Position numbers and translations under genes: made by a program
The notes under the pieces: generated by a model
What the model was told of the DNA's origin: nothing
Databases searched by the model: none
The model's input: the letters and a program-made list of their open reading frames with translations, nothing else
Source: Parapristionchus giblindavisi
Lineage: Eukaryota; Nematoda; Chromadorea; Rhabditida; Diplogasteridae
Direction of reading: 5' to 3'
NCBI GenBank assembly: GCA_943737045.1
Contig: CALSFV010000069.1
Location: 124,001 to 188,000, forward strand
DNA: 64,000 nt
Shown: piece by piece, positions 47,701 to 59,834 of the stretch
Layout of the letters: each line of letters opens with the position of its first letter
How positions within the stretch are numbered: the first letter of the stretch is position 1

Positions 47701-49331
47701 ATGGTGAACACATATTTGTCACTCTATCTGCATATATGGAAGTTGAAGGATGTTCACAACCTGCTGTATGTTCAATCAATCATTGATCTATCTCTAATTA
47801 TTGATTGATTTCAGGTGATAACAAAAGACGTGTGTTTACTAGTATATGCTCGTGATTCAAAGATCTCAGCAGCTTCTCGTTTCTGTCGTTCATTGATTGG
47901 AGGAATATCAAAATCTCCTGAAATGAATCGTGTACCTGGAGTTTATGAAATGACTCTACGTGATACTAATGGAACTGATTCACCTGGTATATATCAATCA
48001 ATCAATAATATCATCAAATGAATCGATAATCAATCGATATCAGGTGCAATTCGTCGTCTTCGTCGTGTAGTAGATACATCATCATCATATGTTCGAGGAG
48101 AGGAGAATCTGCGAGGATGGAGACCAAGAGGAGATTCATTGATATTTGAACATCAAGCACAATTGGAGAAGTTACATCGATTACAACAAGTATTGAAAGA
48201 TAGATAGATCAATAGAGATTATATTGATTGATTAAGGTTGAACGTGTTAGATTATTCCTTCGATTGAGACAGAAATTAAAGAAGAATAAGAATGGTACAT
48301 CAGAAGGAGAAGTAACTACTCCTCTATCTCCAACTGCACCTAAGAGACCTATACCTGATGAAGTATTAATCTATCTAGTATATTCATATCGAATCATTAT
48401 TATAGATAACAATGAATGAGAAAGAAAAGAAGATAGTGGAAAGAATCATTCGATTGATAAAACAAAGAATTCCTATGAATAAAGAATCTCCAACGGGTAT
48501 AAAGGAAAAGAAAGGAGATAGTGATGATAGTGGAAGTAGTACAAGTGGTAGTAGGTAATCAATAATGATCAAAGATCAAAGATCAAAGATTAATTTAAGA
48601 TGTGGATCAATGATGAAATCATCTCCATCTTCATCACAATTGGATAAAGAAAAATCTAAATCTGATTCGAATTTACTAAGAGATGAAGAAGAAATAGCTG
48701 CTATGAAGAGAAGTTTAAGTGGAGGAAAAATCTCAGCTGGACTTAATCTTATTCCTGAGGTATACTGTATCTATGTTCAACAACTAATCAACATTGATTA
48801 TTAGGTCACTGAAGAAAGAGTTGGAATAGTTGTAAGTAAGAAAGGATACATGAGTTTCATGGAAGAAAAGACTCAAGGATGGGTATGGATTATCATAAAT
48901 CAATCAATAATTATAGTATACTGTAGATTCGTCGATGGGTTGTAGTTCGTCGTCCATATATTCTTCTATTTCGTGATGAGAAAGATTTAGTTATTAGAGG
49001 AGTTATAAACCTTGCTAGTGCAAGAGTTGAATATAGTGAAGATCAACAAGCTATGCTTAAGGTTTATATTTATTTATTTATATTATTCATGCTTTTAATC
49101 TAAAACTTCATTTCAGTCTCCTAATACCTTCTCGATATGTACTCCACATAGAGGATTTTTGATGCAAACTTCGAATCAACAAGAGGTATACGGTATATTC
49201 TCTTATTCTTTATTGATTTTATCGATATTTAGATGCATGAATGGTTATATGCAATGAATCCATTACTAGCTGGTCAACTTCGCCTTAAAGTTCTTCCTAT
49301 AGATGCTAAGATTTCATCTTCTGCTACATAA
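38747..49331 (+). CDS. unc-104: Kinesin-3 motor UNC-104/KIF1A
   Basis: Forty-one exons join in phase to 1612 residues, similar to C. elegans UNC-104. Exon 1 is 38747-38761 (MSSVK), exon 2 39118-39205, exon 3 42057-42204, and the last 49233-49331. The motor domain (1-~360) has the P-loop GQTGSGKS (93-100), switch I NSTSSRSH (205-212) and switch II DLAGSE (240-245). A neck coil, an FHA domain (about 460-575, [32 protein letters not shown]), coiled coils, the KIF1B/DUF regions ([31 protein letters not shown]) and a C-terminal lipid-binding PH domain (1487-1612) follow in the usual order. It carries synaptic vesicle precursors along axonal microtubules. Intron 2 (39206-42056) is enlarged by a nested foldback; intron 13 (44013-44236) begins GC; a run of three GATCAAAG copies sits before the exon 37 acceptor. 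Confidence 0.98.
39620..41906. mobile_element. Compound nested foldback element in unc-104 intron 2
   Basis: Outer ends TGAGGCCGTTTGCGAGAGAG (39620) and its exact inverse (ending 41906) are flanked by TATA-like sequence, the same ends as the element at 2453-3427. The outer arms run 39620 to about 39985 and about 41540 to 41906. The left arm is interrupted by a second palindrome (about 39986-41245), and the remaining core has an almost perfect inverted repeat at about 41283-41346 and 41455-41520. No transposase was recognised. Confidence 0.9.
39986..41245. mobile_element. Inner foldback with CCCCCAGAATT minisatellite arms
   Basis: Arms pair around a centre near 40620: CGGAATGGCTCCGACTCCGA near 40370 returns inverted near 40815. 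The outermost parts consist of short direct repeats of ATTCCCCCAGAATTACA type on the left (40005-40225) and their complements on the right (41075-41235). It interrupts the arm of the surrounding element, so it inserted later. Confidence 0.8.
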
Positions 49332-49972
49332 GAACACGATACGATCTATCATATTTATTTCGTTTTTAATATATATGTATTTTGAGCTTACTTTCTATAC
49401 TTATTTACTTTTTATAATTTTGAAAGCCTTAATATGTACACATACAGTAGTGGTATAAACAAAGCAATTTATGTAATAACTAACACGTTAGTAATGGGTA
49501 GTATTTAGAATTTATCTTTCTATTAATTGATCTCACATTTAACGATTGATCTCTATCGCTTCACTTCTATTCGTAGCCGGTGATCGTATTGATTACTTTT
49601 GATCTCTCATATCAAGAGGTCTGTATACTCTTTTCCCTCTGTCCTTTCCTCACATCGTGCCAAACTCGCTTAAGCTTTTTTTGTTTTGTTCTAAGAATAA
49701 ATGCTTCGATATTTATGTTGCAATATTTGATAACGTTTAATATAAATACACACAGACAAATTGAATTTAAAAAAAAATATTCGTAAAGCCGATCAATACA
49801 TCAATAGCTTACTGTAAGATCGCGTTAAGAACCAAAGTTGAGATCCTGTTCTTTTCTTTTTTTTTCTCGCTGATTTTTTGGATTAGTTTGATTTTCTATT
49901 ACTTATGGGATTACTTTTGCTGTTATTTTTGTCTCTTTTTTTTCTATGTTTAATATATGACTGTTTGAGATA
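49332..49972. other. Spacer between unc-104 and the ankyrin-like gene
   Basis: AT-rich 640 bp; includes the 3' end of unc-104 and presumably the promoter of the next gene. The frame 49580-49786 has no supporting motif. Confidence 0.45.
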
Positions 49973-52900
49973 ATGTCGCTATCGAGCGAACATTCAGATG
50001 AAGAGTTGTTAGATAATTCAGAGGAAGAGGAGATAGACAAGGAGGAAGCAAGCGATGATAGTAATCAACCACAACTAACGAAAGAAGAGGAGAAAAGACT
50101 TGTATGCTTATTATAATAACATATTGTTGTATTCAGGCATGTTCTTTTAGATTCTCCGTGTAGACAACTTTACTAAAGTGAGTAGAGAGGCTACAACATT
50201 GTATGATCCGAATCATCTCTACTCTCATACTGAGAAGGTTTATTTTAATCTATATACACTTTATTAGCTTAATCATTAATTCTATAGGCTCTAGCGAATA
50301 TCGAAACTAGTGGTAGAATGACAAGACGTAAATTTCAACAGTTGAGTGGAGGTATGGTCGAATATCCCATTATCACTTTCATATTTCGCTTTAACAGCAG
50401 GAGGTCAATCTAATAGTGATACTATGAATGACGAAGATGACAAAGAGGATAATGCCAAGTGCAAATATTATAAATTATCATTTAATGAATTTTTTTTTTC
50501 AGCTTGAATGCAAGAGTTAAGCCGAATAGAAAGGATAATGTACCGAAAAAGATATCGAGTACAGTAGGCCGGTAATTTTTCTATCGATATTATTTATCAT
50601 TTTTCAAAGTTTTAGGGATAAGTTGGTAGTATTGAATGAAGCTGGATATCGACCAATTTGGATACGAGAAGGAAGATCATACAATCATAAGTAGGAAAAG
50701 ATTGATTGAGTATATACATATTATTTTTCTCAGATTGGATGGTTCATTTGAGAAACATGTAGAAATGGAACAAGAAATGAATGTTAATAGAAATAAGCTT
50801 AATGAAAGTGTGAAAGTAGAAGAAAATAATGAGAGGTATGGTGTCTATAGATAGGGCAGATCATTCATAGATAACACACTAACTTTGTCATATTCATACA
50901 ACCTTTTATGGCAATTATCTTTTCTTTCGAGTGCTATCTAACATTAAATTGTGTTGCTATTTATGAAGATAATGATAATGATTCATCTTAGAAATATTTC
51001 ACACATCGAAGAGAAGAACACAGAATCATCTTCTGAGAGTATATCGTAAGCTAACTAATTGATTAAATTATTTGATTTTTAATTATAGAGAAAGTAATGA
51101 AAAGGATATGAAGAAAAAGAAAAAGAGGGAGATGAAGAAAAGTGCTAAAAATCCACTTCCAATATCATATAAGTATGTTATAATTGTACTTAATCTAATA
51201 ATTCTAATATAATGTGACGTAAAATGAAAAGAAAGTGAACACGTATTTTAAGTATTTCTTTCCTATTATCTAAATGAATCGTTTTTAACTAGTTTTGACG
51301 GTATTTTTCTGTTGTAAACTTCTGTTTTCGTTTCTGGAGTATTGATTATATGTAAATGATAGATTGAATAGACAAGAGACGATATAATTTTATATAGGAT
51401 AAGAAGATCAATGAATGACTTATATGATGAAGAAGGAAGAAAGATCAAGAATATAAATGAGATAAAAGGAAAAAGTTACAGTGATTGGATGGTGGAATCG
51501 ATATCTCATAAGAGTACTCATAATATCGAGGTTATATAATAATTTAAATATATCATATATTGATTGAATTGGTTATGCTCAGTTATCTTCATTGTGTGGA
51601 ATAGTATGTTAGTATTGATACTTGGTTATGCCATAGGTTTAACCAAGTATCAATACTAATATATCATATATTGATTATATTATTTAAAGAGTCATGATCA
51701 TAGAGGAATGGAATTGAATATGAATAATGAATCACAACCAACTTGTTCTAATATCTATGTTAATGAACAACTACAAGAGAAAATGAGGTTTAATTCTATT
51801 TCTTATAATTTGTATGATGATCGATAGGTGATGATTACATTGAAGTTATTTATGAGATGTATAGATATATTTGATTGGTTCATGTTATGATATGACCAAT
51901 CCGATGGAGGAACATTATTATCAATATTTAATCCTTTATTGTTTAGGAAGAGACGTGAGAAATACGAAATGCTCAAACCATTACTTATCAAAGAAATGAA
52001 GGATAAAAATGATGGGTATACTGTATTCAATTGAAATATTTGGATGTATTGATTGATTTTTAGAAAGAATGAAAAAAAGAAATTGAATGAAATGAAAGAA
52101 GGACCATCAGAGAAGTGTCGAGTGCGAGCCAAGGTATACAATATATTTGATATTACTTTTATCATGTATACTGTATAGATCTCAATGCACCCATATCGGA
52201 ATCCTTTATCCAATGATACTCAAGTGAAATCGCCTAAGAAGAAATCAATAATCAATCGATATGATCCTTCAATTGATATTGATTCATCTTCAATCATTCC
52301 ATCATTACCTATGACTCCTCTATCTACTATGAATCAATCTTATGAAGAGTACGGTATCTCTATCCATTAATCAATAATTATCTTACATTTAGTGAAATTA
52401 TTAATCTTGCTTCTACTCTTCCTTCATCTTCTTCATCTACACGTATTTATTTATTTATCTATTGCTCTTTTAATTTAATAAATTCCAGTACCATTTTCAT
52501 CTTCATTCAATATTGACAAATTACCTTTCTCTCAAAGGTTTTCTATCAAATGAATCATTAATAATCTATGAATTGTATTCTCTTATAGTATAAATATGCT
52601 TGAATCTATTCATCCTTCACAGTTATCTTCTAATCTAATCACTCCATCAAATGGTTATATCATATTCTCATTTATTCATCTCATGTATTTAATGATTAGT
52701 TTGTAGTGAAACGAAATGAATCATCATTGAAATCATCTCAAGAATTAGTTCCTCCAAAAATACAATCAAGGTATACCGTAGTATTTGAATATCTTATATA
52801 GATTATTCATATGTAGATCAAATGTCCTAAATCCAAAGTTAGATAATGCTGTTATGACTGATGATAAATACAGAGGAGAATATAGTGTAAAGGTAAGAGG

Positions 52901-54930
52901 ATATTTTTGTAGATGATAGAATATTGATCGATTGTAGAATCTTGTTGAATTGATTAAGAATGGAAAGATTATACAGATTGAATCATTCTTATCTGAAGGT
53001 AGATCAAAGATGATCGATGATATATACAATCAGACTTATATATACAATAACGTGAGTATAATATAAGAATAGTTATGATTATTGATTGAATGGATATTTG
53101 TAGTTGATGAAAGATAGAATAATGAGTAATGATGAACTATGTGGATTATCTCTTATGATGGATATTCATCATGATAGACATGATGGTGATGATAGTGTAC
53201 GATTTGGTATACAACCAATAGTTGGAATGAATGGAGAATGTATTGATATATTGGCTAGATGTATACAGAAGAATGATATTCCATTGATTAGATTACTACT
53301 ACAAGTTAGTACATATATCGATTAGTCTATCCATTTATCTATATTAATAGAAAGGAGCAAAAGTGAATGGAACAGCAAGATTTGATTCAAATGAATATCT
53401 ATATATCGTTCATGCTATGTGGTAGATCATATCATATTGATTCACTATATCGATTCATATATTCATAATAGGCCTGATGTCAGAATGGAAATAATAGAGT
53501 TACTTCTCTCATATGGAGCTTGTATTGGTACTACTGAAGCATATATTGAATGTATCTATCCTCGAGAAAGATCACAGAATACTGTAACACAGGTTGTATT
53601 CATTATATACTCTTACTATATTATATCCTATTCTATATTTCAGTTATATAAATTAATGAATGATGTTAAAGAAGCAGTTGAAGTTCAATTCAATCGAGTA
53701 CGAGATATATTATTGTATGTTTATCATTTATTATAATTTGATTATTGATTTATCTGGACCATTAGATGAAATGATATAAGAGCTGTTATCAATGAGGAGA
53801 TGAGATCCACTTCCGTCCTATACATAACTTTTATATTTTGGTTCTTTTAAAAAAAAGAGAAAGATAATTCTATTAAGTAATATATATATAATATTGATTT
53901 ATTTAGTGGTGATTGTATTGGATACAAGGAGTATTCATATCTATATTGTGGAACTAAAGGAGATATCAAAAGTATTCAATTCCCAGGAGTTAGTTTTTTT
54001 TTTTTTTTTTTGAAATATGTATGAAGTGAATGAATGTTAAGTCAACAATTCCTCGATGGATGGAAGGAACTTGTTATGTATTACTTATAGCTATACGAAG
54101 AAGAACTATCTATGTAATTATATTATAGCTGTATCCATTATAATTATTGTATTGTTTAAAGGAAATGATGAATCCATCTCCATATAGTGTAGGAAGAATG
54201 ATTGGAATAAGTAATGAAGAAGATGAACCTCCATTTGATGATCTACCATACTTCTCATATAATGATAATGGAAGACTACACAAGGTATATAATATTATAT
54301 ACTTTTATAATAAATTGATATTCCTCCATTTAATTGCACTCGAACAAATGCGCGATAATTTGTTGAAAATGATCATGTCCTTCAAAATCTTCTCATTCCA
54401 CATTAGCCTCAACTATTCATATTTGGAATAATCTTCCTGATAATATTGTGAAGGCATCACCAACAGACTTTCGTAATTATGTTTAAAATATCCCACATAA
54501 AATGATTTTCCCTGAGGTACATTAATTCGTGAAATGAATAATAACTATTCTTTCCTCCCACATATCTCACTGATTCGGCCCTTCTTAAAAATACTTATCT
54601 AATAGATATATCCCACTCACCATGTGTTATTATTATTATTGAATGTAATGTACTTTAGTGTCCTCTATTATATGATTCATCTCGACAACATTATCTATTG
54701 TATCTTCCTAATGAAGTATATGGTTATGATGGAGAGATTAATATTAAGATTAGTAATCAAATAAATGAATCAGATATGATATACATGAAGGTGAGTACTG
54801 TATCTAATTCATATCTATATCCTATCCTAGTATATTTCAGATCTATCGTATTCAAAATGTAAAATATAAACATTTACCTAATAATGATACATTTTCATAC
54901 AATTGTTGCAATTCTATTGCAAGTGTTTAA
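49973..54930 (+). CDS. Large protein with basic/acidic N-terminal part and ankyrin-like C-terminal part, unrecognised
   Basis: Twenty-nine exons (first 49973-50101, last 54841-54930) join in phase with GT-AG introns to 880 residues. The first ~45 residues are acidic (SDEELLDNSEEEEIDKEEAS), then come lysine-rich stretches (DMKKKKKREMKK), Ser-rich low-complexity segments and, from about residue 490, a folded part. That part contains ankyrin-like repeats: CIQKNDIPLIRLLLQKGAKV and RMEIIELLLSYGACIG. The C-terminal ~200 residues (PYSVGRMIGISNEEDEPPF, HYLLYLPNEVYGYDGEINI) are unfamiliar. The composition suggests a nuclear or chromatin-associated scaffold; that is inference only. A perfect 20-bp hairpin lies in intron 10 and a LINE 3' remnant in intron 27. 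The last exon could be followed by others; the alternative exon at 55133-55245 was rejected because the opposite strand encodes the sugar transporter there. Confidence 0.78.
51609..51659. other. Perfect intronic hairpin (20-bp stem, 11-base loop)
   Basis: TTAGTATTGATACTTGGTTA at 51609-51628 and its exact complement at 51640-51659 flank an 11-base loop. It lies in intron 10 of the ankyrin-like gene. It may be a tiny MITE or a small-RNA precursor; a mature product cannot be predicted. Confidence 0.9.
54330..54530 (+). mobile_element. LINE 3'-end remnant in intron 27 of the ankyrin-like gene
   Basis: At 54415-54486 the plus strand reads TIHIWNNLPDNIVKASPTDF and then stops, matching the usual C terminus of non-LTR retrotransposon reverse transcriptases (WN-x-LP followed by F). 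Upstream sequence is too decayed to follow. Confidence 0.55.
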
Positions 54931-55127
54931 TCTCTTTTCTTTTCTGTTGTTTTTTGTTAACTTGATTTCACAAGATGTTAGATGACAAAATTTATGTAAT
55001 TGATAACAATCAAAATAAATATATGTAAATACCCGAAGGTTGTAGGATTAGTTACATGTAATATAAGAAAAGATCAGTAAATCAATTAAAAATATGATAA
55101 TAAGTATGCTAAAGATTATGCTAAAGA

Positions 55128-56513
55128 TCAAGGTAACAATAAAGGTTTAGATGATTCTTTAGATAGTTTTGGCTTTACTGATATTACTTTATCATTAGAT
55201 TTGAATGCTGAATATGTATACAGTAATCCACCAATGACACTATAATCAATAATATGAATATATTGATTTGATTGATATCATACCTTATATTGATTCCAAT
55301 TATGTTGGTCATACTGTAAATTGTATTAGAAAAGAAGAATCCACCATATGTAACCATTAGATTCTATATGATATAATGTTTTGTTAGATATAGTGATATA
55401 TAGAATGAATGAATACTTTGATACATCCAATACAAGTTGTAGTTAGAGCACTATTATAATGAATACAGATAAGAATGGAGAAATTGAGAAGGAATCCAAA
55501 TGTACATGCAATGAATAGACAAACATATACAGATAATGTCATAGATGGTGAGATAGTAAATGATATGGCCTTAATAGATAATAATATCATTCATATCTAT
55601 ATATTCATTAGAAACCTTTAAAAGATCCCCACTCCATATTGATATTATGAATGCTAAAGGTAACATCAGAATGCAATTATAGTATAATAGTCCAAAATGA
55701 CCTATCTCCTGTAATATATAGAAGATATAAATGATCTATTCAATAAGATGAATACTTTAGCTTCTAACTTTTTCTTCATACAAACTCTATTCATAGCTGT
55801 TGCAGCATTGTTCATAAGAATAAATGAATATCTAAATGATGAATAGACAATATGATCTATAGAATATGAATATGATACCCAAGAGGATGAAATGATAGAT
55901 CAGACATAGCTGCAAGTACAGCACCTCCTACCATGAATACTACAGACAATTGAATAGATAAAGGAGATATTACACTATAATATATAGAATGAATGAAATA
56001 CATCATCATTCATCTACCCCAATATCATATATTCAAGAGCCATTGTAAAAGGAATCGTAAAACGACGTAGAACAGTGAACATAGGCAAACTGAATAAACA
56101 TATGATAGATAGATAGAAATGTATTGATTGATTTACTTGATCATTTGAGTTCCTCCTAATCCACATATTAAATTGATTAGATATAATAAAGGAAGAGGAA
56201 ATATCTTCATTATAATATTTATACTAAAAGAAGGAACTTCAATCTTAAATCAAATATTTCATTAAAATAAACAATTAATGTTATCTGACCTTTTTAGCTA
56301 TACAGAGTAAATTAATAATGATTATGGTAGATGTCATTTCTAATATACCAACGATAAGATATGATGGAAATCGCAAAATAAAGGATGAAATAGAATAGAT
56401 TGCGGTAATACTTACTCTAGATTTGATAAAAGAATCTTATTGATAAAAGTAAGAATACAACTAGTTAATCCATAGAATATAGCTGATACTATTCTATATA
56501 CTATAGAGTTCAT
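55128..56513 (-). CDS. SLC35D-type nucleotide-sugar transporter
   Basis: Ten minus-strand exons (56416-56513, 56290-56371, 56137-56243, 56018-56089, 55879-55974, 55756-55831, 55616-55708, 55417-55569, 55284-55363, 55128-55239) join in phase to 322 residues, typical of SLC35 carriers. SLC35D signatures are IFPLPLLYLINLICGLGGTQ, LPMFTVLRRFTIPFTM, VGGAVLAAMSDLSFHPLG, NNAATAMNRVCMKKKLEAK and HYNSALTTTCIGCIK. About ten transmembrane helices; members exchange UDP-sugars (UDP-GlcNAc, UDP-glucuronate, UDP-GalNAc) for UMP across ER or Golgi membranes and so feed glycan synthesis. All introns are GT-AG except intron 1 (56372-56415), whose 3' end reads TTTTGCG instead of AG. It is convergent with the ankyrin-like gene (197 bp between stops). 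Confidence 0.94.
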
Positions 56514-56586
56514 CAATCTGTCCGCTACCCGTAAACCTTATACGATTAAAATGATTTGATGGATATTATAAGATATGATCCGATCA

Positions 56587-57703
56587 TAACAGGCCTGTCA
56601 CGAGAGAATCGAGCTAAAATGGCTATTCTTCGGAATGGAGCGAAAATCATGAAATTAGTTAGCATCAGTTTTCGGTACCTCTAAGCATGCCTTATCATCC
56701 CCCAAAGTCCCATTGTGTAAATATCATTCTGGGGCTCCCTACACCGGGTCGGTCATCCGGGAACCAAACTTTGAAATCAAATATCTCGGTTCAGGTGCAT
56801 TTCTGTGAAAAACTGCCACGAGGGTAACCCCCGCTATTTTTCCGAGCTCTATCGATCTAAACAAACCAGAGGTCATGAAAGTGCTTCCGAACAGCGCTAC
56901 GCCCTGGGACAAATAACTCAAAACCTGCCGATTCGGCGCGGCTGACCCTGAACTATGTTATGTAACTTTTCGAGGGCTACAAAATGAGTGGTTTACGAAA
57001 AAAATACGTCCATGGAGACGTGTAGTTCATCCCCTCTGAAATTTCTTGATGATTTGAAGTCATTTTCGCCCACCACAATCTCTCGTTTCACACACTCTCT
57101 CGCCGGAGAGTGAAAGAAATACAGATATGTTTCATTCCGCACCGCGCGCTCGAGACCGTGCGGTGTAGAATGGAATGGAATGGAATGAAAAGGAATGGGC
57201 GAGAGAGTGTGTTAGACGAGAGATTGTGGGTGGTGAAAATGACTTCAAATCATCAAGAAATTTCCAAGGGGATGATCCATACGTCTCCATGGACGTATTT
57301 TTTTCGTAAACCACTCATTTTGTAGCCCTCCAAAAGATACATAACGTAGTTCAGGGTCAGCCGCGCCGAATCGGCAGGTTTTGAGTTATTTGTCCCAGAG
57401 CGTAGCGCTGTTCGGAAGCACTTTCATGACTTCTGGTTTGTTTAGATCGATAGAGCTCGGAAAATAGCGGGGGTTACCCTCGTGTCAGTTTTTCACAGAA
57501 ATGCACATGAACCGAGATATTTGAGTTCAAAGTTGGGTTCCCGGATTACCGACCCGGTGTAGGGAGCCCCAGAATGATAGTTGCACAATTGGACTTTGGG
57601 GAATGGTAGGGCATGCCTAAACAAGAATAAAACTGGGGAGAACTCGTTTTGTAATTTTTCTCCATTCCGGTCGTTAGCTCGATTCTCTCGTGACAGGCGT
57701 GAT
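56587..57703. mobile_element. Foldback element, family A copy 2
   Basis: Ends CAGGCCTGTCACGAGAGAAT and TCTCTCGTGACAGGCGTGAT are inverted. It matches the element at 11942-13081 almost throughout, including GTCATGAAAGTGCTTCCGAA and the central CGCACCGCGCGCTCGAGACC region. It lies 74 bp upstream of the sugar transporter start and may displace its promoter. Confidence 0.9.
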
Positions 57704-59506
57704 AATGCAAGTCAATCATTCCAAATTAAATATAGTCATATAATTTATAAGAGAAATATATAATGATGCATTGGGTTCATACAAAATAGGAGTGAATATG
57801 GAATAGAAAGAGCAGACACAATTTGATCGAGATACCAATCTATACAACTCCCCCTTTACATCTCCCCTCTCCCCTTTTCACCCCCTACCCCCTTCTATCT
57901 CTTCATCCTTTCTACTCCAGAACTTAAGAAACTGAATAGGAGTGTAAGGAGGAATAAGATAAAGATCAAATAGTACTCAACACAATTATTTAAAGGTTAG
58001 CATATTTATCAGAAGAGAAGACAATCGGGATATGACAGAAAGAAATGAATGAATGAATGGTTGATACACGATTGAATGAATGACATGACAAGGATAATAA
58101 TAGGCGTAGTTAATAGGTTATTATCATACTCGTATCTATATATCAATATGATAAGATTAAAAAGAAGAAAGCACAAGAAATTATTAATTAATCGGGCACT
58201 GAGAAAATGAACCGGAGAGTTAATGATAGATATTAAAGTTATTATATATTACTATAAATATATCTCTAGTACGAATGAAAGATATTATAGTAAATGTATG
58301 ATACAGTAAATGATAATATAGTAATCTATTATACAAGAGGATGTTTCTCTACATTCTTAGCTGATACTATTATCGATCGATTCTTTGATGATGATGAACG
58401 GAATGTAACATATGTATACAGTATACTTCCAAATACTCAGGCAAACAGTCGAATGCATTTTGCAGCTAAGAGAAGGCAAAATGGTACAAAAAAGGCTCCA
58501 AAAATGCATTTTGCAGCCACAGCTTCGAAAAGGCTACAAAAAGTTAAGACATCTTAACTAGTTATAAAAAGAAGTTTTGTACCCGATGACAAAGTGAAAT
58601 GGAGTACTGCGTGGTCAGAGTATAAACCCGTTGAGTACACGGATCCGACTATTTATGGGAAACCATGGGCAGATACAGTTAATGTAGATCAACTCAGATT
58701 TATAAATCGATTTAATATCAAATCGACCGATTAGGAAACGTCATCGGGGCACACCACAATCACGATCAACGTTACAAAAATGATTCGTTTTTTTTTTTTT
58801 GGGAGTACACTATACCGCTGAGTCGCAGAGTTAGCGCCTCCAATCTATTGGCTGAGAGGGCCTATCCTGGTCTGAAGGACCAGTGGCCATGGCCTATGAT
58901 CAAACTGTGCTTGGAGCTCACAGTGGAGGATTTAGATCGTGGTTTTGACACCACTTCCGACATTTCTTAACCCCCTCGGTATTGGGTGGATCTTGCAGAT
59001 CGTTTACAAATTTTATATTTAAAAAAATTATGAATTTTAAACTGAAGGTGTGATATAATATGTAGAAGATATTGAGCAAATAAAAAAATTACCTGGGCTA
59101 TGGGAAAATAGTGAGAATTAATTTAATGTAAATTTTTTTTTTGAAAATTCCCATTTCCAGCCATCGTTGACCGTTGATCAAATAACTCTCCTTGGTAATA
59201 GTTTCTTAGAATTAACCAAGGAGTCGATTGCACCCACTCCCGAATCGATTGGATTCGAAATAAACTTTTTAGGAAAAGTCGTCAAATCGTTGTGGTCACC
59301 CCCTGAATCGAATTTTCAATTTGATGGAATTTCCAAGTACCAGTGAACTTCATTCATGGAGCCTGTAATTATCATACATAAAAAAGAAAAATCCATTGTT
59401 CGTCGATACCGCACCTAGGTGGATTTTCTCAGATATCATGATGTAGTAAGGTTGAATAAACAGATAATGATGATATAACCATAACTATAAAGCATAGGTC
59501 GAAACA
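57704..59506. other. Intergenic sequence, no gene supported
   Basis: Includes a frame at 58294-58557 (87 codons) with an internally repeated MHFAA motif, an A/T-rich stretch and a T-run near 58790. None shows splice-consistent neighbours or family similarity. Confidence 0.45.
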
Positions 59507-59581
59507 ACGGCTTATGTAGTGTAGTGGACAAGGTGCCTGCATTTACTTTTGACTGTCAGGGGTTCGATCCCCCTTGCCGCA
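59507..59581 (+). other. tRNA-like sequence
   Basis: TGTAGTGTAGTGGACAAGG resembles a D arm/A box and GGGGTTCGATCCCCC is a good T arm/B box, ending in TTGCCGCA. The 5' acceptor strand (ACGGCTT) pairs with TTGCCGC at only about four of seven positions and the anticodon stem is poor, so it is probably a pseudo-tRNA or tRNA-derived repeat. It lies 330 bp from the duplicated rer1 fragment. Confidence 0.5.
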
Positions 59582-59834
59582 CTTTTCTTTTACTGATTTT
59601 GTTGTTATAGAAAGATTGAAATGTTTTGCTGTGATTATGAAAGTTGTTAAAGGTCACACTTGCTGATCTTATCACCTTTAACAACAAAATGAGTGAAGGA
59701 AAAGACAATTTTCACATCTGGAGCACATAATGAATGAACAAGAAGAACAATGACATCAAGGTATTGGAAGACAGTCCAAGAAGAAATGGAAGCACTTACC
59801 CTACTCGCATAATCTTTAATCTTTGAACTCGCAT

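Noticed and set aside
55133..55245. A plus-strand exon (YAKDYAKDQGNNKG...) that would extend the ankyrin-like protein in phase
   Set aside because: The opposite strand encodes the last exon of the sugar transporter with clear family similarity (SVIGGLLYTYSAF) and correct splice phase; the plus-strand frame is its shadow.
58294..58557. 87-codon gene
   Set aside because: No family similarity, no neighbouring exons in phase, and the repeated MHFAA motif comes from a short DNA duplication.
59507..59581. Functional tRNA gene
   Set aside because: The T arm is good, but the acceptor and anticodon stems pair poorly, so no anticodon can be assigned.
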